From positions 68,085,001-68,149,000 of the forward strand of contig NC_069361.1 in NCBI RefSeq assembly GCF_021730395.1: a stretch of 64,000 nt of DNA, written 5' to 3'. Below, in pieces: positions 14,301-23,611 of this stretch (positions are counted from its first letter, which is position 1; every line of letters starts with the position of its first letter). The notes under the pieces were generated by a model, which was given only the letters and a program-made list of their open reading frames with translations, was not told the DNA's origin and did no database searches. A program made the translations under genes and the position numbers. The stretch comes from Mercenaria mercenaria. Its lineage: Eukaryota; Mollusca; Bivalvia; Venerida; Veneridae.

Positions 14301-17300
14301 TACGCAGTGACCAAATAATTTCTGTTCCTTGTCGGTTGATTCATGCAATTGTTCTACAAGCTCTTGTTAAAAGTAGAATCTCAAAACAACACATAATCAT
14401 CTATTAATCCATGACCTTTGCTCACATTTACTTTATTCCCCTTGTTCAAGTAAAAGCAGGGTATTTCCCATTAATTTGTTAAAAAAATGTTTACAATTCA
14501 AATAGGATTTTGAGCAAAATTAACAAAACCTCACAAAATTTTCAATAAGCACACGAGCTTTGCTCATATATTATTCTATCCCCTTTGAACAGAGTCAAAG
14601 CAGTTTTACTAATTGATTTGTTAAAAAATGCTTGTAATTCAAAAAAGATTTTGAGCAAAAATTAACCAAACCTCACAAAATTTTCAATAAGCGCACGAGC
14701 TTTGCTCATATATCATTATATCCCCTTTGACAGAGTAAAAGCAGTTTTACCCCTTGATTTGTTAAAAGAAAGGTTGAAAATGCTTTTTAATCAAAAGTAG
14801 TTTAACTAGAATCACCAAACTTAAGCTAACTGTTCATGCCCATTACCAGAAGCTGTCAACCGCTGTCCACACCACTCCTCTCAGTGCTTTGATTATATTT
14901 TGGAATGATGTACGGACAAAATCAAATAATCCATATTTTGCCCACTATGTATTATTATTAATAGGAATTTTTACTGCATTATTGCAGGTTCCATGTCTTA
15001 TTGTCGCCGTAACAACTTTATTTTATGTAACAAAACAGTATATGGCATGCATAATTGTACTTTTGTTTTCTCCATTATGCGCCCTGTTACGCATTCAAAG
15101 CAGGTTTCTTGCCAAACAATACCTTGCAATTTTTTCGTAGTATACACTTTTTGTGACGGTCTTGCACTGATAAAAAATAAACAAGAACCAGTTAAGCGTC
15201 AAATGTCATAGGGTGAGAAAAAATTGTAGTCAGCCCGGGGCTCGAGTCCTAGATCCTCGATTACGGGTTGAGTGCTCTTCTGACAGAGCTGACCGGCTGC
15301 TGAGACATTTTCTAATCCTGTTCATTTGTAATGAGATGTCAAGTGTTACAATATATCTAAGCTACTATTATTTCTTAAACTGTCAAATAAAGAATTGTAT
15401 GGGTTAGTTTGTTTGTAGGTTTGCGAACTTTCCGCCGTTTTTGACTATACACGGGTTTATGTTGATAAACCCGTGATGGTTTTAAAGTTAAGTTAGGATG
15501 TAGGAACAGTGTGCAAAACCCTAATAAAGCATCTATTTATTGAATTGCTGGCTTGCTGATCAATCAGGCACAACCCATTAAACCTTTACCATGCTAAATT
15601 TCTAACATGGACTGGTCCATCATTCGATCTGGGTAGTACCATTTATTATTCAAAGGGGTGTTCAATGAAAAATTACTGACTGAATAGTGAAAAGTACAAA
15701 CCATGTAAAGGCAAACATCACTTGTAGCCAGCATGCTAAAAGTTAATAACTGTTATGTTACAAGATTTCAGACAGAAATTTTCAAAGATTAGGTCATACG
15801 GTATAAACTACGGACTCGAAAGCTATGAACTAATACGATTCTTGGTCATTCGTTTTCTAGCCAAGTAACCATCGATCTAAACATTTATTCTACATTTTAT
15901 GCAGATTATACATCCGTTAAAAGCCATACTACTTAACTAAGTAAACATTTTCCTTCGAATTACGGACAAATGCGAAATACTACCATATAATAATATATTA
16001 CAAAATTTTACCTTTTGATTTTGAGAGCATCTTTCGCAGAAATATATTTTCAGCCCAGGTCTCAAGTCGTGTAAGATATGCACCTCTAGCTTTGCAGTAA
16101 CGCTAAAATTCAAATACACATACAATTACAAAACAGAAACCTATCATTTCAATAACTTTAAGTTTCTTCTAAAGTAAAGTATGATGCGTTGATGTTTTTA
16201 TCATTTTGAAATTGAAGATGTATGTCCTTGATAAGTTTTCTAATTTATTTATTTATTTTGTTGGGTTTAACGTCGGACCGACACAATCATAGGTCATATG
16301 GCGACTTTCCAGCTTTGATAGTGGAGGAAGATCCCGGGTGCCCTTCCGTGCATTATTTCATCACGAGCGGGTACCTGGATAGAACCACCGACCTTCTGTA
16401 AACCAGCTGGATGGCTTTCTCACCTGAAGAATTTTAAGCTAAAAGTGAGGCTCGAACCAACATCGATTAGGGGCAAGCGATATGAAGTCAGCGGCCTTAA
16501 CCACTGAACCACGAAGGCCCCTTGATATGTTTATAAAGCAGAAGGGCTGTGAAAAATGAGATAAAAGAGTGGGATGACACATTTCCTCTGAAATATTTAA
16601 TAAATTAATATCACCATGTTCAAAAAGCGGCGGTGAAAACAAATAATCGGACACGCCACTAAAACCGAAATGCGTATTTGTACACGATGTTGATATGTAT
16701 GAAAATTAACTGGAAATGTTGAGTACACAAGTCGGTATGACATAGAATAATATCACTACACATGTTATGCTGCCATATGACCAATAACAATAAGCCCTAC
16801 AGAAATAGAAAAAGCAACTCCGTATGTACATTGCGTACTCGATTTCCATTTATTAAATGGAATTTACGATGCATTATCAATATACACTGTACATGCGCAT
16901 ATAGTTGGAAATTTCATGTCTGATGACCACTCTTTTTACAGACTTGTGCATCTGCAAATGTCAGCTCTACTCCATATGCAATGAAATAGCAATGGGATCT
17001 GTACGATGTCCATCCATCTGCACAACAACCTGTAGATATACATAAACCAGGACAGCGTTGTGACTTTCTTGTATCAATACTTCAGTTATTAAGCGTTACA
17101 CAATGAATAACAAGTTCCAGCGAAATGATTCTTTCAAACTTTTATTTCCGAGAAAATTTGTTGAATATACTGTAACAAATGTAACAAAATGCACATTTTA
17201 ACTTTTCATTTCAATATGCGACATTCATCTTTTATACCATTTAAGTAGCCTATATCATATGTAACAGAAAGAAAGAAAAAAAATATCGGCATTCATGTTA

Positions 17301-17747
17301 TAATGTGTAACAACAGGCGACAGACAGGCCACTGTGCCAAACGTTACGCAGTATAAACTGTCGGAAATGCTTTTAAAACAATTTTACAAATACATTTGAG
17401 AACATTGAGTAAGCAATTCAGTTAGTTTGCGATGTTTTTATCTAAGCGCACATCAGTGCTTGCAATCATATTCTGATGGACACCACAAGTCGTTTTGAGC
17501 CGACATAGGACGAAAAATCGAGATTATTTGTCAACATGGCTATTTTTCTATAGAGAGGCTAAACACATAAACAAAACAAATAAAAACAACAAAGAAAAAC
17601 GCAATAAATAATCATTGATATCTCTCTATCTCTCTTCTTTTATCGGCTGACATGTTCTAAATTTAGGACGCTGTAATTACCTGCAGAGGTGACTTGTAAT
17701 GTTCCCAGTACTACCAAAACTAGACTATTAAATACAAAGACCTTCAT
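8173..17747 (-). CDS. Gene A: secreted C-type lectin (4 exons, complete)
   Basis: Spliced coding exons on the minus strand are 17747-17681, 17029-16944, 16102-16012 and 8387-8173. Phases agree at every junction (1, 0, 1) and give 152 residues. Residues 1-22 are a signal peptide (MKVF..., hydrophobic core, ending TSA). A single C-type carbohydrate-recognition domain follows: CCADGW, HCYF, a QRYCKARGAYLTRLE helix region, WMGL, then FSDWRPGEPNN and RWNDYPC. EPN and WND are the known Ca2+-dependent mannose-type ligand motifs, and conserved cysteines frame the domain. Length and exon layout fit small bivalve lectins used in immune recognition or feeding. Introns are 651, 841 and 7624 bp; the last is full of repeats and a LINE fragment. 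The sugar actually bound is inferred. Confidence 0.9.
8400..8812. other. Intron sequence of gene A, nothing recognised
   Basis: AT-rich intron DNA next to the acceptor of the last exon. No repeat I can name. Confidence 0.4.
8813..9180 (+). repeat. Degenerate tandem-array element fragment
   Basis: Contains a 'gtccatccatcgtccgtc'-like tract (8843-8880), then 'accaaacttggtcagtagcat' type phrases and 'ccttcatcaaacttggtc', which recur at 9157-9190 and 10123-10140. These mark a decayed member of the clam array elements. Confidence 0.6.
9190..9560. repeat. Imperfect short-unit repeat ('caccatcgcgtt')
   Basis: Variants of 'caccatcgcgttatcac' recur with units of roughly 14-22 bp over some 350 bp. 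Short open frames on both strands are by-products. Confidence 0.55.
9561..10019. other. Intron sequence, nothing recognised
   Basis: Unique AT-rich sequence inside the last intron of gene A. Confidence 0.4.
10020..10310 (+). repeat. Degenerate array element fragment, 2 units
   Basis: 'gtcatgaaccgcttgatgg' occurs at 10103 and again near 10229, with 'ggcctctatagctaaaat' or a close form before it. The unit is about 126 bp and is related to the fragment at 8813-9180. Confidence 0.55.
10766..11430 (+). repeat. Degenerate array element, same family as 60950-62215
   Basis: About four ~150 bp units with the core 'gaccttgaccttgaagctag', 'ggtctgggtcctgcacatgg' and 'ttatgaaccagacac'. These match the better-kept array at 60.9-62.2 kb. 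This older copy has lost clear ends. Confidence 0.65.
11431..12960. other. Intron sequence, one short shared block
   Basis: No exon or named repeat is seen apart from 12645-12690. That block ('atgttgaatggactcc') is shared with 43410-43430, so it is an unnamed dispersed repeat. Open frames of about 70-75 codons on the minus strand at 12.2-12.6 kb have no recognisable domain. Confidence 0.4.
12985..13420 (+). repeat. Array element fragment, left of LINE insertion
   Basis: Units carry 'acttgacctagaatgttgaa' and 'gacccctattgattttt', and resemble the arrays at 42530-43215 and 54090-55245. It ends at 'gctattggtttt', where a LINE fragment was inserted. The repeat resumes at 14142. Confidence 0.65.
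13421..14141 (-). mobile_element. 5'-truncated LINE with RNase H domain
   Basis: A non-LTR retrotransposon 3' end on the minus strand. It has the RNase H C-terminal part of the ORF, a very short 3' UTR and an A-rich tail at the low-coordinate end. It sits between 'tattggtttt' on the left and the same 10 bases on the right (14145-14154). That is the expected target-site duplication, so this is a real 5'-truncated insertion into an older array element. An RNase H after the reverse transcriptase points to the I/Nimb/ingi-like group; the exact clade is not certain. Confidence 0.8.
13444..14140 (-). CDS. LINE ORF2 C-terminus: RNase H and zinc-finger-like tail (partial)
   Basis: The open frame enters at the truncation point near 14140 and runs to TGA at 13444. 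Visible RNase H residues are Glu in KAETEAL, Asp in FLTDALSV and Asp in the LAGNEEADQLAKLG block, three of the four carboxylates; the first is lost with the 5' truncation. Downstream, CPGGEKDQTTEHILQRC is the Cys/His cluster usual at the C-end of I-type LINE proteins. The reverse transcriptase and endonuclease are absent, so it cannot move itself. It sits in the antisense-free sense orientation relative to gene A, within its last intron. Confidence 0.85.
14142..14350 (+). repeat. Array element fragment, right of LINE insertion
   Basis: Continues the 12985-13420 repeat with 'tattggttttgagttcagta' followed by 'ggtcaaaggtcaatatc'. The 'ttgagttcagtaggtc' phrase matches 'gacctactgacctcaaaatc' on the other strand at 42575. 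Confidence 0.6.
14405..14775 (+). repeat. Tandem repeat, about 150 bp unit, 2.5 copies
   Basis: 'gagctttgctcatatatta' and 'cctcacaaaattttcaataa' recur near 14530-14575 and 14670-14715, and 'aaagcagttttac' near 14600 and 14738. Confidence 0.7.
14776..15228. other. Intron sequence, nothing recognised
   Basis: An open frame of 83 codons on the plus strand at 14889-15140 is hydrophobic and antisense to gene A. I see no family for it and treat it as chance. Confidence 0.35.
15229..15302 (-). other. tRNA-like fossil (SINE head or pseudo-tRNA)
   Basis: On the minus strand 'AGCTCTGTCAGAAGAGC' resembles a D-arm/A-box with a GCTC...GAGC stem. 'GGACTCGAGCCC' resembles a T-arm/B-box, and the ends (CAGCC / GGGCTG) can pair like an acceptor stem. 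The anticodon and T-stem are imperfect, so I do not call a working tRNA gene. Confidence 0.45.
16012..16102 (-). CDS. Gene A exon 3: central helix of lectin domain
   Basis: Acceptor 'gaattttag', phase 0 start, donor 'GTAAAA' after a phase-1 G. It reads RYCKARGAYLTRLETWAEN then IFLRKMLSKSK, the usual C...GAYL..LET..E..FL pattern of the second helix in C-type lectin domains. Open frames in the other registers at this place are shadows. Confidence 0.87.
16243..16521 (-). mobile_element. tRNA-derived SINE, near full length
   Basis: The minus strand starts with a tRNA-like head at 16521 ('GTGGTTCAGTGGTTAAGG' A-box region, 'GGTTCGAGCC' B-box). The body is common in clams ('ccagctggatggctttctc', 'cattatttcatcacgagcgg', 'ggtcatatggcgactttcc') and it ends in a T-rich (sense A-rich) tail at 16243-16260. 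It resembles molluscan SINEs of the V-SINE type such as RUDI, though the family name is not certain. It lies between exons 2 and 3 of gene A. Confidence 0.8.
16944..17029 (-). CDS. Gene A exon 2: N-terminal part of lectin domain
   Basis: Acceptor 'tatatctacag' lies just above 17029. The exon reads from phase 1 as GCCADGWTSYRSHCYF and on to TFADAQ: the Cys pair, the GW and the CYxF of the lectin fold. I end it before 'GTCTGT' (16943-16938), because the next exon resumes in phase 0 with RYCKA. Reading on past this site gives a second Cys and soon a stop, so this donor is preferred although it is not a perfect consensus. Confidence 0.85.
17681..17747 (-). CDS. Gene A exon 1: signal peptide
   Basis: Starts at ATG 17747-17745 and encodes 22 residues with a Leu/Val-rich core ending in TSA. 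It then splits a Gly codon (phase 1) at donor 'GTAATT' (17680-17675). A phase-1 intron just after a signal peptide is the usual layout of secreted modular genes. The frame is open upstream for some way, but this ATG gives the only sensible signal peptide. Confidence 0.85.
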
Positions 17748-18842
17748 TCTGTATAGCAGATGCAAATTATCTGTAATGACAAGGAAATTCATTGTCAAAG
17801 TAAACTGTTGTCCTAAATGAACTTTTAAGTAGGATAAATTTTTTTTTAAATTGTTCTTATCAAAATAACTGCTCGTTTTCTGTATATAATACACCAGAAT
17901 ATTATAATTTAGTAATAAGCCAAACAAAAAAATATTATACGTACCTTTTTCAATTCCTTTCAAAACAAATCTATTAAGAGAAATCAGAAATAAGTGTAGT
18001 ATAAATAAAAAGAAACATAGGATTATAAATTTTGAAAAAATATGCAGCTTTTATTGCTTTTTATCTTGAAGAATATAAATCATACATACATTACATTACA
18101 TTTGTTACCTGTTCGCCAAAGCAAATCTTGAATTTATTATATCTACTTCAAATTTCTTAGTGTGCGCGTTACTAAATAGGGTAAAAGTACGTTTCTACTT
18201 TTGAATTACATATAGATTGAACTTAGCTTTGAGGTCAAGCATGAGCATTGAGTTTTGTCATACACTCAAGAAAAGTGAAGAGGCAAGATCTATTTATGGC
18301 AATTACATGTATTTCATGTCTTCAAAGTTACCTATTTTTTCACAAATTTAGTTGCATTGTACTGCAACCGTTATCAGCCTTTAATTATGTTTGAAATAGG
18401 CGTTTTAACACATCTATTGTTTTTATTTCGGAACGGTGGATTCATCGGAAGTATACCCAACAGACTGCGAAATAGGAAACCCCATCTGTCACCAACACGC
18501 CAATGTTTTCAGTCACGTAACGTCACACACGAAACCATTTTGCAAAAAAGCAAAACAAAAAAAACTCAGACTTTTTCTATCTTAACATCCTGGTCATAAA
18601 GTAACCTAAATTACAACACGATCTCCACGTGCACAAATAACATTGTTGATGAAGTTTCTGAGCATCGATCTGCTAAGTAGCAATTGGTGGTAGGGTGGGT
18701 TGCTGTGCGATGTGTGGGTCTGGCTGCGCTGGCTGTGCTCATTGCTTCCAGGGGTCATCTGCTTTTACTTTTTCATTTTAATATCTACAATAGTACAATA
18801 GGGAATAACCGAATCTAACAATGGAGTTCATTTACTATTAAT
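17748..18842. other. Upstream flank of gene A
   Basis: Expected to hold the 5' UTR and promoter of gene A (minus strand). I see no clear TATA box at a fixed distance and no recognisable exon further up. Confidence 0.35.
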
Positions 18843-19400
18843 TAGTCCCTTACCGGTTCACCGGAGGGGACTATTGGAGTATCCACAGTCCGTCTGTCCG
18901 TCTGCAAACCTGGATCCTGCGATTACTAAAAAAATATTCAAGCTAGGTTTATAAAACTTTGTTTATGTATAGAGGGCATATCCTGTATAAATTCTGTAAA
19001 AAAAAAAGCTTGTAAATTAAATTGCACAGGTAAATAGGAACATGCAGAAAACAAAATCCGTGTTGTACTGTAAATCTAGTCTGTCTACCCACTAGATAAT
19101 CTTTCTTTTTTTAGAAAAAATAATTTTATTATATATTCTGATTTCTTCAGTCTTGGCTTTGTGTTTTGTGAAGAAAAGGGACATAATTATACAAAATTTG
19201 AATAGCCTCAGGTGTTATATCATGTGAACAAAACTCAGAGTCTGAACACACACTACTGTAAATCATATACTGGGCATTTTGTCGAGCTGTTTTCATTAAC
19301 TGATATTCATTAATTGACCAGACCCAGTTCTATAAATAGCGTAGAAAAAAACCACTCATTGATAAACTTTGAAGACGGCGTGGGGCAATAAATAAGAGGC
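18843..19400 (+). repeat. Array-element end with terminal hairpin
   Basis: 'agtcccttaccggttcaccg' followed by 'gaggggact' forms a stem-loop, next to 'gtccgtctgtccgtctg' (18889-18905). This end matches the inverted end at 62178-62215 ('agtccccg...ggggact'). The body to about 19400 is degenerate with no clear array. Confidence 0.6.
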
Positions 19401-20290
19401 TCCATTTGTGGTTTGTACTTCTGGTCGCGAATACTTCCAATGACTGTGATATAGCTCTTTATTTTCATATCATAAAATGTTTTAGACCTAACAGAAAAAT
19501 TATATGAACGATTAGCGCACGATTAATTTTTAAATTACATTAGGAACACTTATAAATGTATCACCATTTTACAACACAAATTACGCTATGATAGTTTCTG
19601 TATAATATACTGCTAATCAATTTCAGATGGGGATTTAAGAACATGCTACTAAAACGAAGAATACATTTCTGGTCAAGCTCCAAAAGGAGTAATCCCAATA
19701 ATCTCAAATACACCAAATACAAAAAGAAAACAAACTCCATATAAATACTTCAGTTTTAAAAGGACCGATGAAACTATATGTCATAAAATCGATTTCACCT
19801 GCCAAACAAAATGGCAAATAAAAAAAGCTTTAAAATAATTATGGAGACAATTGTAATAATAGTAAAAATAACATCAAGTATTATCTTTAAACGCAAACGG
19901 AATGAAGGAATGTATTGATGTTTTGTTTTGTTCACATCAAAGTTAATTACGCATTCCTTTGCTTTCAACAAAGAGGAATGCATGAAAGAAACTGTTTCAG
20001 AATTAAGACATAATTAGAAAAGGAAATGTGAAAAAAGAGTGTCATTTCTAAGATTAGCAATGCAGGTGACGTTTGACGTTGGAAAATGCGAGTTTTATGA
20101 GAATAACTGTGTACATGTATTTTGATAAGATCTTATAGAGTAGGAATGTGGTAACGGACAGTCTTAATCAGAAACACGGACAAATACATACATATACAGA
20201 AATTTTCATTTTTTATCATTATACAATGCAATACAATCATCAAGTGATTTTGAGAAATATTTTGACCTTAGCGATGCCAAATTGCAGAAG
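19401..20290. other. Intergenic, nothing recognised
   Basis: AT-rich unique sequence. No exon-like stretch was found. Confidence 0.35.
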
Positions 20291-21088
20291 TTAAGGTATT
20301 AGAGCACTAATAGTAATGTTTACAAAATGGCCTTTGCTTGGTATATTCTAAAAGGTAACCGTATTTTGCACTATTTTGCAATTTTTAAACAACTTTTACC
20401 GTTCCGATTTTTATAAATTTTGTATAACTTATTGTATCTCCTCAAGCTCAAGTAGAGACAAATTTCAAAGTGATAGCCACTATCTAAAACGTTTATAGAG
20501 AACTCATTTTACCATTTATTTTAATAAAAGAAAATCAAACTATTGGTAAACAATTATAAAACACAAAATAAAAATGGCAATATCATTTTTTCTATGGTGC
20601 CTCAAGTAATCGGATTTAATGAGACAGAATTCATACTTCAACACTGAAAAAATAAGGTCGAATGCTGTGTTTCTGTTTTGAATTTGTCTTACTCTATTTA
20701 AAAATAACCTTAGGGCAAAAGCAAACCTAAATTTCTTCCACAATATATAATCTAAGAGTTAAAGCAAAATAGAGAACTTTCACCGCATGTAACTCAATAT
20801 TTTTAAAGATGTGTAACTCTACCCCTTCTGTTTAAGTAGTAAATTCACTTTGAACACCAAGAAAACGCTTATAAGATTCATTTTTTCCCCATTTTTGTAC
20901 AAGAAACCAATAATAAGTCTTGAAAGAAGTAAAAACTTACTAGAAAAAAGGAAAATAAGGGGAAAAAAATTTGGTCCCAGTAGGGCTTGAACCTACGCCC
21001 CGCTAAGAATTGCAGTAAAAGTAGGTTTATGGTAGGAATTGAATACTCTTCAAAAAGGAGGTTCTCTATTAGTGATCTAATACCTTAA
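20291..21088. mobile_element. TTAA-flanked MITE (piggyBac-like)
   Basis: Terminal inverted repeats 'ggtattagagcactaatag' (20295-20313) and its near-complement (21066-21084, one mismatch) are flanked on both sides by TTAA. TTAA target duplication is the mark of piggyBac-type transposition. There is no transposase; at ~800 bp it is non-autonomous. It contains a tRNA 3'-half-like stretch at 20973-20996. Confidence 0.65.
20973..20996 (-). other. tRNA 3'-half-like sequence inside MITE
   Basis: On the minus strand GTAGG-TTCAAGC-CCTAC is a perfect T-arm with a 5-bp stem, followed directly by a seven-base acceptor-like 'TGGGACC'. No matching 5' half lies at the right distance, so this is a fragment and not a gene. 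Confidence 0.4.
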
Positions 21089-21622
21089 TGTCGGAACAGT
21101 TATCTTACATTTTGAAACATTCTTTTTAGATTAAATTCCCCCATATAACCATAACAATGCGAGTTTGTTACTTTACCAATTTATTTACAAATTCGTATTT
21201 TGTTAGTTTTCAACAATGGGTCGGGGTATATTCGATTAAATAAAATTGTATTACTGTTATTACCCAAAGGGGTATCGAATGTTCAAAGACTCTATTATAG
21301 TGTTCATTCTGTTTTATTAACGTTTCGACAAATCACAAAAAAATCTCTACATCATGGCGTCAATACAACATCAAATGAATTACAAACCCGGAACTGACGT
21401 AACGTTGTTAAACGGCACCGACAAGTCCCGCTAGAAATCGAAACACATTTATGATTCATAGGGAATGTCTATAACTATCCTGTTTATATAAAAATTGAAA
21501 AAAATGATTTATTCAATGTATAACGACACTTTCAAATTTATGTTGCATCTCTTTTAATAACATTCATTACAAAAGGAAGTGTCATCTTACAAATATTCCA
21601 ATAATGCTATGTCTGTGATAAT
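21089..21622. other. Intergenic, nothing recognised
   Basis: No exon or repeat that I can support. Confidence 0.35.
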
Positions 21623-21623
21623 A

Positions 21624-21792
21624 AATTGAGCCGCGCCATAGGAAAAATCAACATAGTGGCTTTGCGACCAAAATGGATCCAGACCAGCCTGCGCATCCGC
21701 GCAGTCTGGTCAGGATCCATGCTGTTCGCTAATGGTTTCTCTAATTGCAATAGGCTTTGAAAGCGAACAGCATGGATCCTGACCAGACTGCA
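21624..21792. mobile_element. Palindromic MITE, right arm truncated
   Basis: Starts 'attgagccgcgccat' and carries 'agaccagcctgcgcatccgc', 'agtctggtcaggatccatgc' and then the inverted 'gcatggatcctgaccagact'. It breaks off before the right end that is present in the copies at 34755 and 52371. Confidence 0.75.
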
Positions 21793-22629
21793 TATAAACC
21801 GGGTGCGCCGAAGTATCTTAAGCTAACCTCTCCCAATATCCACGATGATATAAATTTCGATCTAGGCGTCTAGCCAGGCTAGATTTCCATTCTGGTTATT
21901 TTCACAGTTTTCACTTTTCACAAAACTAAAAACAATAACATTATGTTTGCTTTTTTTTACATTTAGAATGTATCGGTTTTTTGTCTTCTTTTTCTTCTTC
22001 TTCTTCAAAAAAAGTATTTGAGCTTAAAAAAAAGAAAAGAAAAGAAAACCTTTCATGACGGGAATTCGAAAGATCAAAATTCATTTTTTATTTATCTACA
22101 AATTCAGAAGATATGAATGATATTCCTTTTTTCTTGAATGACTTTTAATTTTAAAAAACTTTGATATTTATTTAAATCTGCCTTGCCGTTTTTTTTCAGT
22201 TTAGGTTTCAATGTTAGATACAGTAAGTATGTTTCCCGTTGTGCTAAATAATAATAGAAAGAACATTAAAATGTTTCTAGCTACATGTATTTATATAGGA
22301 TCTAGAGGGAGTCTATTCCAATTCTACATTGTAGAATAAATTTTGATCCGAACGTGCAGAACTACCTTAAAGTATATAATAAACTTCTTGTTAAACAACA
22401 ATGACGTTCCTTACGTGACCTTTAGCACTTCTAACCCTATAACGGTACTTGGGCTACGCTCTTTTGTAATATAAGTTCGTCGTGATATTACCACTTCAGG
22501 TCCGCCATCACCGTTTAATTAGTGTATAATATAACTAGATATTTAGCCAGTACTTGGTTTAAATGGAACAAGGTTATTAGATTTTGTTGACAAGAAGTCT
22601 TTAGATTCGTTGTATTTTCACGTCTTAGA

Positions 22630-22631
<2 letters not shown>

Positions 22632-22670
<39 letters not shown>
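22632..22670 (+). repeat. A(39) homopolymer
   Basis: An uninterrupted run of 39 A residues preceded by AGAAT, so an AATAAA can be read at its start. It might be the tail of an inserted transcript, but no source sequence is recognised upstream. Its length is also a likely assembly uncertainty. Confidence 0.7.
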
Positions 22671-22672
<2 letters not shown>

Positions 22673-22679
22673 AAGAGAA

Positions 22680-23605
22680 AAAAAAACAACAACAAAAGAA
22701 AAATGTTTTTCTCCTCTTTTTTGTCCAATATATTTTACGCTAGCATTTGGTACAAAACTTAACAATAATTTCTTTATTCATTTGAATTATTCCTGCATCT
22801 AAATGTCTGAATGCATAGTAATTAATTGCATAATTAGACTGATTTAATGCTTGTAAAGATATTAAAATACTTTTCCCATGCAGGCACGTGAGACAGTATG
22901 TATGAGGTTCCATACATTTCCCACCAGAAAATTCGGCTCAGATCAGAAGAAACTTAAATGTGAAAAAACGATAAAAAATAATCACCACTTTGTTGTAAAA
23001 TTTAGAGCTGTGATGCAACATATAAACATGTTATTGATAGGTAAAGATAAAATATAAAGATGGCATGATGAGCAGAATAATGTTCCAGACAAGCTCTGTA
23101 TTTTGGACCGTGGGAATAGTTGTAAAAATTCTATTGGTTTGTGACCTAAATGCGCTTTATTTATGTTATTGCGCAGTTCTAAGTTTTCATCTTTTTCTGG
23201 TCTTTGTTTTTAATGTTTACGCATGAAACGGTATGTTTATTACAACATTTAGGTAGATTTGCTGTTCTAAACTGACTGACAATTATTACCGTCGTATTAA
23301 CATATCCATTGAGAAGTGGTTTTATCCCGTGCCACAGAGAATATCTAACAAAGCAGTTTTTGTTTTGAAAATGGGAGAGCAATCTTCTGTGGCCTTCTAT
23401 AAATTTACGAAATTCATGAATTTTCTGTATTTCGGTGGATAAATTGCGATATTATCTGCAATAAAAAGAAGAACAAAAAGGTCATAATATAATGATTCCA
23501 TGTATGCTTATTTATTGTTGAGCGGTCTTTTTTGCCACAAGTAAAGAGCGCATGCGCATTAAAATAAAAACATCAGGTAAAAATCATAGCAGCCAACGGA
23601 ATTGT
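22680..23605. other. Intergenic, nothing recognised
   Basis: Unique AT-rich sequence leading to the minisatellite. Confidence 0.35.
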
Positions 23606-23611
23606 AAATTC

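Noticed and set aside
15229-15302. Working tRNA gene
   Set aside because: Anticodon and T-stem pairing are imperfect; more like a SINE head or pseudo-tRNA.
17640-17963. 107-codon frame as the full exon 1 of gene A
   Set aside because: Only the part from ATG 17747 makes a signal peptide, and a donor at 17680 ends it; the rest is upstream sequence and intron.
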